NCBI GenBank assembly: GCA_039583875.1
Contig: CM077159.1
Span: 103,997,287-104,061,286, forward strand
Source of the DNA: Platanthera guangdongensis
Lineage: Eukaryota > Streptophyta > Magnoliopsida > Asparagales > Orchidaceae
Reading direction: 5' to 3'
DNA: 64,000 nt
Shown in pieces: positions 33,740-43,745 of the stretch. Positions within the stretch are counted from its first letter, which is position 1; each line of letters opens with the position of its first letter. Both the position numbers and the translations under genes were made by a program. Below the pieces are notes generated by a model. The model ran no database searches and was not told where the DNA came from. It worked only from the letters and a program-made list of their open reading frames with translations.

Positions 33740-34486
33740 CTCTTACGGCACTCCTCGAAAGTGTTGAGCAGAAGCTCATACTTCTCGAGGATCTCCGCTT
33801 CACGGGCCGAAAGGCTATCCTCAGGGTCATCATCCTGTGACTCAGGATCAGATTCAGAGTCGGAGAGAGGGGTGTGAGCTTTTACCTTCCCAGTAAATGG
33901 GGGGCATTCTCCTTCTGAGTCGGAGCGACCCACCAGCCCGAAGTAGGCTTCCTCATCATCACAGGAGTCTGTGGAATCAGACTCACTCAGTGTCATTGGC
34001 CTTTTGGCGATGTAGCTCCGCTCTTTCTTCTTGTATCTAGAGGATTTGTGCTCCTCTCCTTTCCCTTTTTCTCTCTTGCCTTGATAGCAGTCGGCCACGA
34101 CGTGTCCTGGCTTATTGCATCCAAAGTAGATAATGTCAGAGGAGCGATGTTTGTTCGGTTTAGAGGCATACCTGTTAGAAGAATAATTTTTCTTCCGATG
34201 CATGGAGGAGGAGCCGTCTTTCTTTCTTTGATTCCTCATCTTGAGAAACTTCTTGAATTCTCGGGTGATGAGGGAGAAATCCTCCTCAGACAGCTCTGAG
34301 CTGGAGGAGCATGGCTCGGAGTCCTCCTCCTCATCCTTTTTCCTAGCACGGTATGAAACCACACCCTTGCCTTTTCTGGAGTGAATGGCTTTTAGAGCCA
34401 CAGTCTTTTCTTTGGCTGCAGCCTTCTCTGCTTCTTCTTCTGCTTTCCTGGTGTTCAGTTGAAGCTCATAGGACATCAGCTTCTGA
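33736..34486 (-). pseudogene. gag: B gag, middle part
   Basis: From the C insertion (QKLMSYELQLNTRKAEE) through a Lys/Glu-rich stretch to a first zinc knuckle YFGCNKPGHVVADC, where the first Cys of CxxC has become Tyr. A long acidic Ser/Asp region follows. The upstream part of gag is beyond element C at 41288-41907. Confidence 0.82.
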
Positions 34487-35053
34487 TGGGCCCGCGAACA
34501 GACTCTTACTGTGGTTGGTTCGGTGATTCGATCGCCGCGGGCTTGCTCGGGTAGGCAAGTGCACCTATCGCAAGTAGTACTCGATATTCGGGGAATACCG
34601 AGGTCGTATTGTTCTCGGGGTCGTGTTGACTATTCTTACTCCTCCGGGAGGACTATTATTTTACTGAAATTAAGGTGGATTTTTTTTTACTTAATAAAGA
34701 CGGAAAAGCAAAGGAGCGAAAAAACGATTTAGAAAATATTCGATGAAGGGTTAACGCTCGGCATCGAATCGGATTAACACTAAAATAATTTTTAATAATT
34801 ATAGGACTTAGTTTTCAATTAATAATAAGGCAACTTGGCCGTGGAGGTTCCACAAATGTGAGTGCACTTATCTCTAGGAATATTGCTCACCTGAACGTTA
34901 AGACTATTCGACCGAACGTTAGTCCGACGAAGGATTCCTCTTAACGCCCGCTTTACGCTAAGAACCCCGCTATTGGGTGGGGAACCCAATCCGGTAGAAT
35001 TACGCTAGTCCTCTCTCGAGGGTATGCACGCAACTCTATTTACCCAGGGGTGA
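34487..35053 (-). repeat. Truncated 3' LTR of element C
   Basis: Matches 38923 to about 39492 almost base for base, then switches at GGGGTGATCGGT into RNase H coding sequence. Confidence 0.9.
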
Positions 35054-35445
35054 TCGGTAAAAACGATAACTTTAGATAGCGTTATATACGAGCGAAACTT
35101 ATCGAAAGCAAAAACGACGCCTAAGAGGTCCTTTTCCGTTGTTGTGTAATTTACTTGTGCGGAAGTGAGCGTCTTGCTAGCGTAATAAATAGGATGAAAA
35201 TATTTTTCTACGCGTTGGCCAAGAACGGCACCTAGGGCAATATCACTAGCGTCGCACATTATTTCGAACGGAAGGGACCAATTAGGGGCCACTAAAATTG
35301 GTGAAGTGATAAGTTTTTGTTTTATTAAATTAAAGGCGGACTCGCATTCGCTACTAAAGATGAAGCGTGATTCCTTTTCCAAGAGGTGAGTTAGCGGCTT
35401 TGTTATTTTTGAAGTCTTGAATGAAGCGTCGATAAAAGCCTGCAT
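35054..35445 (-). pseudogene. pol: C pol: end of RT and truncated RNase H
   Basis: Contains KITKPLTHLLEKE, FEIMCDASDIALGAVLGQR and YTTTEKDLLGVVFAFDKFRSY, then VIVFTDH, where the deletion joins LTR sequence. Joined to the main RT frame by a small deletion near 35418 (the connecting Phe-Ser-Lys codons are disrupted). Confidence 0.88.
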
Positions 35446-37987
35446 GGCCTAAGAAACTCCTAATAGATTTTACGTTTGTTGGATGCGGAAGTTTTTCTAT
35501 AATTTCTATCTTGGCCTTATCCACCTCTATCCCCTTAGACGAAATCATATGGCCGAGGACCAAACCTCCTCGAACCATAAAGTTGCATTTTTCCCAATTT
35601 AAAACAAGGCTTGTGTCCTCGCACCGTTGAAGGACACGATCTAAATTGTGAAGGCAATCGGGAAAAGAGCGTCCGAAAACAGAGAAGTCATCCATAAAGA
35701 CTTCCATAATGTCTTCTACTAGCTCGCCAAAGATCGCTAGCATACATCTTTGGAATGTAGCTGGCGCATTGCAGAGTCCAAATGGCATTCTTCGATATGC
35801 GAAGGTGCGAAACGGGCAAGTAAAAGTTGTTTTCTCTTGATCATCGGGGGAAATGAGGATTTGGAAAAACCCCGATAATCCATCAAGAAAACAATAATAC
35901 GGATGACCGGATAAACGCTCTAAAATCTGGTCTAAAAAAGGCAGAGGGAAATGGTCCTTGCGGGTGGCGTCATTAAGTTTTCTATAATCGATGCACACTC
36001 GCCAACCCGTAACAGTACGAGTTGGGACAAGCTCGTTATGCTCATTCGCCACTACGGTAAGACCGCCCTTCTTGGGCACGACATGCACGGGACTAACCCA
36101 TGCACTGTCCGAAATAGGGTAGATAATCCCCGCATCTAATAACTTAATGATTTCGGCTTTAACGACGTCTTTGATGTTTGGGTTAAGACGACGTTGCGGC
36201 TGAATCGTTTTGCGGCAATTATCGTTAAGGAAAATCTTATGGGTGCAAAAGGAGGGGCTAATCCCCTTTAAGTCAGAGATTTGCCACACAATTGCGTGGC
36301 GATGTTTAAATAAAACTTCCAATAAATCGGAAGTCTCCAAATCACTCAAGTCCGAAGAAATGATAACGGGAAGCGAATCGCCTTTTCCCAAAAATGCGTA
36401 TTTGAGTGATGCGGGTAAGGGTTTGAGGTCTAGGATGGGCGATTCTTCTAGGGAGGTTTTAATTCCTATGTCTTTCTTACCAATTGGTTCGAAAGGCAAG
36501 TCTATAGACGTATCCTCATCGCAGTTAAAATTTTCGAGCGCATAAATATCGTCGTTTAAAAATACGGACTCGAAAATGGGAGAAGAACGATCTCCGAAAA
36601 AAGTATCTAAAGAATAGCAGAAATCGTCGCTCGATGACAAATTGTCCATCGAGGGATTAATAGAGAAAGTAACTTTGTCATCGCCTACTCGGAGGAGAAG
36701 ACTATCATTACTAACATCTATTAGTGCGCGGGAGGTGGCGAGAAAAGGGCGACCGAGTATTATTGGTACCTCGGCGTCCTCCTCGATATCTAAGATGACG
36801 AAGTCTCCCGGGAAGGTAAACTTGTCGACTCGGACAAGGACGTCCTCCACTACCCCGATAGGGAACTTAACCGAGCGATCCGCTAATTGGATGCGCATAT
36901 TCGTAGGACTAGGAGTATCCAAACCTAAACGCGAAAAGAGCGAGAACGGCATCAGATTAATGCTAGCCCCTAAATCAGCTAAGGCGTACTTTACTAATAT
37001 ATCGCCAAAAAGGCACGGGATGGAAAACCGTCCCGGGTCGTTTTGTTTTGTGGGCAATTTATTAGTAAGGGCCGCCGAGCAGACAGCGTTGAGAGATACA
37101 TGTGAAATATCCTCTAATTTGCGTTTATTAGAAAGTAGTTCTTTTAAAAATTTCGCATATTTGGGCATTTGCGAGATAGCCTCGCAAAAAGGAACATTAA
37201 TGTGAATTTGTTTTAATAATAAAATAAATTTTTCATATTGCGCGTCCTTACGCTCGTTTTCTAACTTATGCGGATACGGAAGAGCCTTGTTTAAAATAAT
37301 TTTTTCTTTTATAATAGGTAAAGGCGGCGTAAGCGAAGAAAGGGGAAGAGGGGTCGGAGGTGAAATATGTACCTGAGGGTCGGTCCGTTTTGGATCGACC
37401 ACCTCCTTTCCGCTACGGAGGGTTATAGCGTTGGCGTTCTCCCGCGGATTGGGCTCCGTGTTTCCCGGCAGTGCCCCGAGCGCGCGCTCGGACATCATCC
37501 TCGCCAGCTGTCCAACCTGTTGTTCGAGTGTTTTTAGCGATCCGGTGATGTTCCGGATATTTGACTCGTTGGACGCAATATACTTCGAAAAATTTTCCTC
37601 CATCGGGGAGGGTTTCGAAAGAGGAGGAGGAGGAAGAAATCCGGGCGCAAAAGAAATAGGGGGACGCTGAGCATTATTCGGGTTGCTCCACGAGAAGTTG
37701 GGGTGATTCCTCCAACCCGGATTATAGTTATTACTATATGGGTTGTTGTTGGGGTTGAAGGGAGGACGACCCGAATTTCCCATGAAGTCCACGAACTCTT
37801 CAGCTACGCAGACATTAGGTGGAATAAAATAAGGCGGAGTGGAGGAGGCAGCAGACATCTCCGCCACCTGCTTTGTTAACCTTTCAACTTGAAGGGTCAA
37901 GAGAGCAGTGGCATCCACTTCAAAAAGACCAGCCGCCGGCTTGGGCCGTCCCCGCGGGACGTTCCATTGATAGGCGTTCATAGCCAT
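35416..37987 (-). pseudogene. pol: C polyprotein: gag C terminus, protease and RT
   Basis: A continuous frame of about 860 codons. Athila signature NTEPNPRENANAITLRSGKE; protease ADLGASINLMP and IILGRPFLATS; RT with VSPVHVVPKKGG, WRVCIDYRKLN, MPFGLCNAPATFQRCM and catalytic FMDDFSVFG. Catalytic aspartates are present. The frame is lost at 35418 just before the RNase H region. The upstream gag portion lies in other frames owing to single-base losses. Confidence 0.9.
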
Positions 37988-38773
37988 CTCTTCGAATAAA
38001 GCTGGGCGGCCTCGGGGGTTTTGTTGTTAAGCGTACCCCGGCAGCCGCGTCAATCATTTGACGCGTCTGAAAATTCAGCCCATTATAAAAAATTTGAACT
38101 TGCAACCACGTTGGCAGCGCGTGGTGCGGGCAACGGCGGAGGAATTCCTTAAACCGTTCCCAAGTCTCGTATAGAGACTCAGGATCGTTTTGCACAAACG
38201 AAGAAATGTCCGCCCGCAACTTTGCAGTTTTTGCGGGCGGAAAGTACTTCGTTAGGAATCGTTCCGTCAACTCAGCCCACGTGGTGATACATCCTCGTGG
38301 GAGGGCATTCAACCACGCCTTGGCTTTGGACTTAAGGTAAAAGGAAATAAGCGCAAACGAATGGCGTCATCAGTGACGCCATTAATCTTGAAGGTGTCGC
38401 ATATCTCCAAGAAATTGGACAAGTGGACATTCGGGTCCTCATCCGGCAGTCCATCGAACTGCACGGCGTTTTGGACCATTTGAATGACACTCGACTTTAT
38501 TTCAAAATTATTATTGGCCACCGCAGGGCGAACGATACTCGACCCAGAATCATCCAGGTTAGGCCGGGCGTAATAAGACATAGTACGCTCGGCCGCCGGG
38601 GGAGGGTTAGGCGCGGCCATAACTACAACATTAGGTTCTCCGATAGATTCCTCGGGATCTAAAGAAGGATTTTGGCGTTGAGATCGAATACGCGCAAGAG
38701 AGCGTTCGATCTCAGGGTCGAAGTCAAAATCTTCAGACTCTGAGGGTTGTCCACGGGTCATACACCCAAACAA
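37988..38773 (-). pseudogene. gag: C gag, frameshifted
   Basis: Starts at Met 38773 or 38758. The capsid region shows SSVIQMVQNAVQFDG, LRLFPFTL, then after a one-base loss near 38334 NALPRGCITTWAELTERFL and WERFKEFLRRCPHH. Two more single-base losses (about 38033 and 38003) separate it from the following frame. Homologous to F gag. Confidence 0.85.
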
Positions 38774-38895
38774 AAATAAAACAAAATAAACTTCGTTTTT
38801 TTTTAAAAAATAAAGTATTTAGTTTTGTTTTTTTTTTTAGAAAATAAGTAAAATTAATAGACTCCGGAATTCGAAATAGCAACTCGAAAAGAGAC

Positions 38896-38913
38896 TCCCC
38901 GGCAACGGCGCCA
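38896..38913 (-). promoter_or_regulatory. PBS of element C (tRNA-Asp type)
   Basis: Same site as in D and F, 9 bp from the LTR start at 38923. Confidence 0.9.
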
Positions 38914-38922
38914 AAAACTTGG

Positions 38923-41283
38923 TGGGCCCGCGAACAGACTCTTACTGTAGTTGGTTCGGTGAGTCGATCGCCGCGGGCTTGCTCGGGTAGGCAAGTGCAC
39001 CTATCGCAAGTAGTACTCGATATTCGGGGGAATACCGAGGTCGTATTGTTCTCGGGGTCGCGTTGACTATTCTTACTCCTCCGGGAGGACTATTATTTTA
39101 CTGAAAGTAAGGTGGATTTTTTAAGTAATTAAAAACGGAAAAGCAAAGGAGCAAAAAAAAACGATTTAGACAATATTCGATGAAGGGTTAACGCTCGGCA
39201 TCGAATCGGATTAAGACTAAAACAATTTTTAATAATTTTAGGACTTAGTTTTCAAATTAATAATAAGGCAACTTGGCCGTGGAGGTTCCACAAATGTGAG
39301 CGCACTTATCTCTAGGAATATTGCTCACCTGAACGTTAAGACTATTCGACCGAACGTTAGTCCGACGAAGGATTCCTCTTAACGCCCGCTTTACGCTAAG
39401 AACCCCGTTATTGGGTGGGGAACCCAATCCGGTAGAATTACGCTAGTCCTCTCTCGAGGGAATGCACGCAACTCTATTTACCCAGGGGTGATCGGTCCAT
39501 ATGCACGGCCTCTCGGCTAGCTAGCATATGGACTACGGAAATAGGGCCCACACATCGATTATGTGGTCCTACGCGTCGTAAACCCGGGGTAAACCTTAAG
39601 TGCTTAAATTAAAATGAAAATAAAGAGCTTCAATTATTATAAATCATTTCAAATGTCCCAATGCTCTTCGATACCGAGGCTAATAGCGATTAGCCACACA
39701 TCGGTATGGGGACGGCTGAAAATTTAGTGAGGCGCGAGTTCGAAATTAAACACTAATGATTATAAGAAGGGGACATAAAAACAAAACAATCATTTAGAAA
39801 GCTAAAAAGTTAACTAAAACGAGAACTCACGCACACTCCAAATTATAAATTAAACAGAAACTAAGTTACACATAAAAGAAAATTGCATATTTCAAATTTG
39901 CGAGTCCCACTCAAACGAGTGGGGGCGGTAAATAAAAGCTGAAAATTGCATGTCCTACTCAAACGAGTAGGACTGAAATGAAACCGAGTCCTACTCAATT
40001 GAGTAGGAGAAAATAAATGCGATTACAGGGCTATAAAGTCCGGCCATTTAACTCAAGTGAGTAGGCGGAAAAATAAAGAAAGAAAAATTACAAATCCTAC
40101 TCAAACGAGTAGGCGGGAAATAAAGTCCGGCCATTTAACTCAAGTGAGTAGGCGGAAAAATAAAGAAAGAAAAATTACAAGTCCTACTCGAAAGAGTAGG
40201 ACTGAAAATGAAAACGATGCGCCATTTAACTCTTAATGAGTAGGCGGAAATAAAAGAAGAACTAAATAAAGAACAAAGATAAAACCAAGGATAAAAAGGA
40301 GAAGGAAAGTGGGCACAAGTGTTCATTCCAAACCTAAATATGAAGAGAAAATCTAACATTTTATTGATTTTTAGGAACTATTACAAGCTATTACAAGGGC
40401 TAAAGCTAAAGCAAAACAAGACATGAAATAAAAAAGGGAGAAATCTCCTTACATAGCTTTAGAAATCACGGATGCAACCCACAAAAATACACTAAATTGG
40501 CCCAAAAATCTGAACCCTTGGACCTTACAGAACTGGGCAATTTATAGGCAAAAAATTCTAAGTACACGCCCTCGGTCACGGGCGTGTAGGGGGGGCGTGA
40601 CAGTACTATTCATGAAGGAGGCCGGCGATTGGACAGGAAAGTTGACTTCAGGCTGAGTTCGCGGCAGTCACGCCCCAGGTCACGGGCGTGACTCTGGGCG
40701 TGTCGGGGAGGTAGAACCGGGCGCGGGTTGCGTCAAAAGTCTTCGGCAGCATCTTGTCTGGCCAGCTGGAAAGGTCACGCCTCAGGTCACGGGCGTGACG
40801 CTGGGCGTGACAGTTGGCGTCGACACTCGACGAATGTCGAGCGGAAAGTGTCGAGTCGAAATCGTCGAGCGGAAATTGAGTCACGCCCCAGGTCACGGGC
40901 GTGACGCTGGGCGTGACAGTTGGTGTCGACACTCGACGATCGTCGAGCGGAAATTCGTCGAGAGGAGAGGACACGGGCTTGGGTCACGCCCCGTGTCGGG
41001 TGACACGGGCGTGACCCCAGGCATGTCAAGCTTTTACTTCAGAAATCGTCCGTTTTCACGGGAAATGCACAGTCACGGCTCGGTCACGGGCGTGATCAAA
41101 TTGTCACGGGCGTGTACTGCCCAATTTTGGTAGATTTTGGAAATTTTTCTGCAAAATAAAATAAAGCAAGTTAGTAATAAATTTACAAGAATAGGAGCAT
41201 TTTATTGAACAAAAAATAAGTAAAAACGACGAAAATAAATGAAAACCACTAAATTAATGTGCACAAAAATACGTATATTTACA
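38923..41283 (-). repeat. 5' LTR of element C
   Basis: About 2.36 kb. TATA-like box (minus CCTATAAAT) at 40540-40548 and a GTCACGCCC/GGGCGTGAC palindromic array at about 40565-41115 directly upstream. Long blocks match the D LTR. Repeats of (A)CTCAAACGAGTAGG at 39900-40250 flank A-rich segments. Confidence 0.85.
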
Positions 41284-41287
41284 AACT

Positions 41288-41907
41288 AGTCTGCCAAACT
41301 CTCGGATGGCGCTGATCTTTGTGTCCCATTCCTTAGTAAGGGACCTAAGGAATTTATCATTGAGTTCACCATTAGTGAACACTCTTCCGTATCCTTTGAG
41401 AGCATTGACAATCTTGAGGAAGTTCTCGAAGGTGACTCCGATCTCTTCCTTAGGCCCTTGTCTGAAAGCCTCATATTTTTGGTTCAGGAGGGATCTACGA
41501 TCATCACTCACTTCATCAGTGCCCTCCATTAGGATGATCAGGCAATGCCAGATCTCCTTTGCTGTCGTGCAGTTGCAGAAGTTCTGCATCATTGAGTCAT
41601 CAACCGCGCTGACCAGAATGTTCTGCGCCTTCTTGTCAAGTCCCACTAGCACCATCTCGTCCTTGTCCATTTCAGAAAGTTTCTTCGGCACTTTCTTGGT
41701 AGGATCAATGGTGGAGACCTTAGTGGGGACATAAGGTCCCTCCTCCACGATCATGAAGAGTCTAGGATCAACTGCTTCCATGTAGAATCTGATCCTTTCC
41801 TTCCAGATAGCAATGTTGAGCCTGGTGCACACGGGATCTTTCCTGTGAACTTGAGCCCATCCATAGTAGATGTTTGCCTTCTTCTTGACACTAGCGATAG
41901 GATTCAA
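41288..41907 (-). pseudogene. gag: B gag, N-terminal part
   Basis: Starts with Met 41907. Copia gag (UBN2-like) features: IWKERIRFYMEAVDPR, TAKEIWHCL, FENFLKIVNALKGYG and LRSLTKEWDTKISAI, running into element C. It continues at 34486. About 45 bp separate the start codon from the PBS-side LTR end. Confidence 0.85.
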
Positions 41908-41940
41908 CTCAAGGTGTTAACCTTTTTGATGAGCAACCTC

Positions 41941-41952
41941 GCTCTGATACCA
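41941..41952 (-). promoter_or_regulatory. PBS of element B (initiator tRNA-Met type)
   Basis: Minus strand TGGTATCAGAGC, two bases from the LTR. Confidence 0.93.
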
Positions 41953-41954
41953 CT

Positions 41955-43589
41955 TAAAAGTCCACATAGTGTCAACTATCTTCACCTATGGGGGGGAATA
42001 GGTGACCTGCATCGTTTTTGCAGAATTTAAAATTATACCTGCACAAGAAAACAAAACAGCACAGCACAGAAAGTACACAAGCAATTTCTAGTGGTTCCCC
42101 GATTTGGGTACATCCACTTTCCCCCTTCGACCTATCTCCCAACAAGGGACGACTCGGTCTCTTCACCAACAGGATTGAAATCCAGTCCTTGCACTATAGG
42201 AAGGAACCCTTCCACACGTAGGAGTCAACACTCCCACAACATGGGTTGCACCCAACCCTTACAACTCGGAACCAACGTTCCTTTACAACAAAAATGAACT
42301 AGAATGTACAACAAATACAAACTACATTTGGAGACTAAGGTGTCCCTCTTCGTTGACGACGTGTTCTTGAAGTCCACGAATAGTCCACAACCCTAGATCT
42401 CTCTTGGAGAGAATCTCCTCGGAACCGGCGGCGGCAAGATGGGCGGCGGCTTGGTTCACGGGATCGGCGGCGACAACGGTGTGCGGCTGCTGTACTTTAG
42501 AGATCCAAACTTCGTAGCAAAGCTAGCTAGGTCTTCCAACGGTCACACTAGGATCGATCGTCTCAATCGATTCGGACGGGGAAGGTTTTCCCGATCAACA
42601 AATCAAGAGACAAAGGATCTCCGGTTAGACACGTGAGACTCTAAGCTTGGCTATGCTTCTATCGCCGGGAGATCTAGAGGAAACCAAGATCAAACAGCCG
42701 GCGATCGACTTGCACGAGCGACGACGGCGGCGGAGCAGTTTCGTGATTTTAGGTCAAGATCGTCGCTTGGCTTCTTTCTATGTGTCTTCACTGTTCAAAA
42801 ATACGCGTGTATTTATACACAAGTATACTCCTAAATGACCGTTGTGGGTCCCACCAGAAGAAACCCAAAAACCGGTTCAAAACAGTGCCAGCGGCAGAAT
42901 CCGGTCCAGCAGTTTCCAGAAAATTGCCCAAGTCAAAATCGGCGAGAATCGAAGGTGATTCTCGTCGAATCGGCGAGAATCAAAGGTGATTCTCGTCGAT
43001 TCGGCGAGAATCAAAGATGATTCTCGTCGATGTTGACTTGATTGCACACTCTGATTAAGCCGAGTCGAGTCGACGAGAATCAGCTAGTGATCCTCGACGA
43101 TTCGGCGAGAATCGGCGAGAATCACTTGGTGATTCTCGTCGATTATTACTTAGCATCAGAGTTGCTCGCTTTGAAGTAGCTGGATCGAGTCGGCGAGAAT
43201 CAGCCAATGATTCTCGACGATTCGGCGAGAATCACTTGGTGATTCTCGTCGATTTACACTTAGACGATTTTTCGTCTTTCCACCCATGAGGTGCTCCTTG
43301 ACCCATCCTTGCTCCTTGTCTGCTCTTGCCTTAACACAGCTCTGTACTTGAAAGTAAGTACACTCCAATAGAGAGAGTACACGTAGGCCAACACACTGAT
43401 CTGCTCAACGAGGGATTACGTCGTGCAGACCCGTGTATATTGACCTACTGCACCCTGACATTGGTGTGTACTTAGTGTGGAATAACTGCAAGCACAACTT
43501 GAAATATTTTGTCAAATACATTGTCTATTTACCTTAGCTTGTCCAGGGGCTTCTTCAAATCAGGTACGTTGTGGATACAATACCCAACA
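41955..43589 (-). repeat. 5' LTR of element B
   Basis: 1635 bp matching 10877-12565. The terminal TG reads TA here on the plus strand. G-loop hairpin at 41983-42004 with 7 G; TATA-like box at 42809-42818; palindromic array 42945-43260, shorter than in the 3' LTR. Confidence 0.93.
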
Positions 43590-43594
43590 CTTGG

Positions 43595-43745
43595 CTAAGC
43601 CAAATCTGGGAAGAATTCTCTACCTATACCTGCTAAATAGTGTTCCAGGGATCCTTAATGTGAGGTTAGGAACCAAGATTCATCACATGAGAAAAATGGA
43701 CATAAAGATGTTAGACAGATGGGACTGGGTCCTTCAGCCACATAG
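43595..43745 (+). pseudogene. ORF3 accessory gene, copy 2 piece 2 of 3
   Basis: Continues 10876 in frame: LGRILYLYLLNS... and HHMRKMDIKMLDRWDW, matching A's FGRILSLYLNQLNG and YLKKMDTSVFDRWERR. Ends at the K insertion (TSD CATAG at 43741-43745). Confidence 0.7.

Larger units (their letters stand above)
34487..41283 (-). mobile_element. Element C: Athila-lineage Ty3 retrotransposon with a 3' deletion, inside B gag
   Basis: Minus order: 5' LTR (41283-38923), tRNA-Asp PBS, gag, protease, RT, partial RNase H, then directly a 567-bp piece of 3' LTR (35053-34487). Integrase, any env-like region and most of the 3' LTR are missing. LTR starts TGGGCCCGCG. The outer boundaries are set by B gag on both sides. 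A clean TSD is not visible (TCTGA left, TCTGC a few bases inside right), so the right end is approximate by about 10 bp. Confidence 0.85.
10877..43589 (-). mobile_element. Element B: Ty1/copia (Sirevirus-like) retrotransposon with nested insertions
   Basis: LTRs at 10877-12565 and 41955-43589 share sequence end to end by eye, and flanking CTTGG duplications (10872-10876, 43590-43594) prove one insertion. In minus orientation: 5' LTR, initiator-tRNA-Met PBS, gag, protease, integrase, RT, RNase H, purine tract, 3' LTR (copia order). RT is interrupted by D (14192-30943), gag by C (34487 to about 41283). Lineage is inferred from RT/RNase H motifs, gag with two knuckles and the tRNA-Met PBS. It lacks an ORF3 between RNase H and the 3' LTR. 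Confidence 0.93.

Noticed and set aside
34487..41283. Perfect TSD for element C
   Set aside because: TCTGA and TCTGC are similar but require the LTR to end in AG, so I did not claim it.
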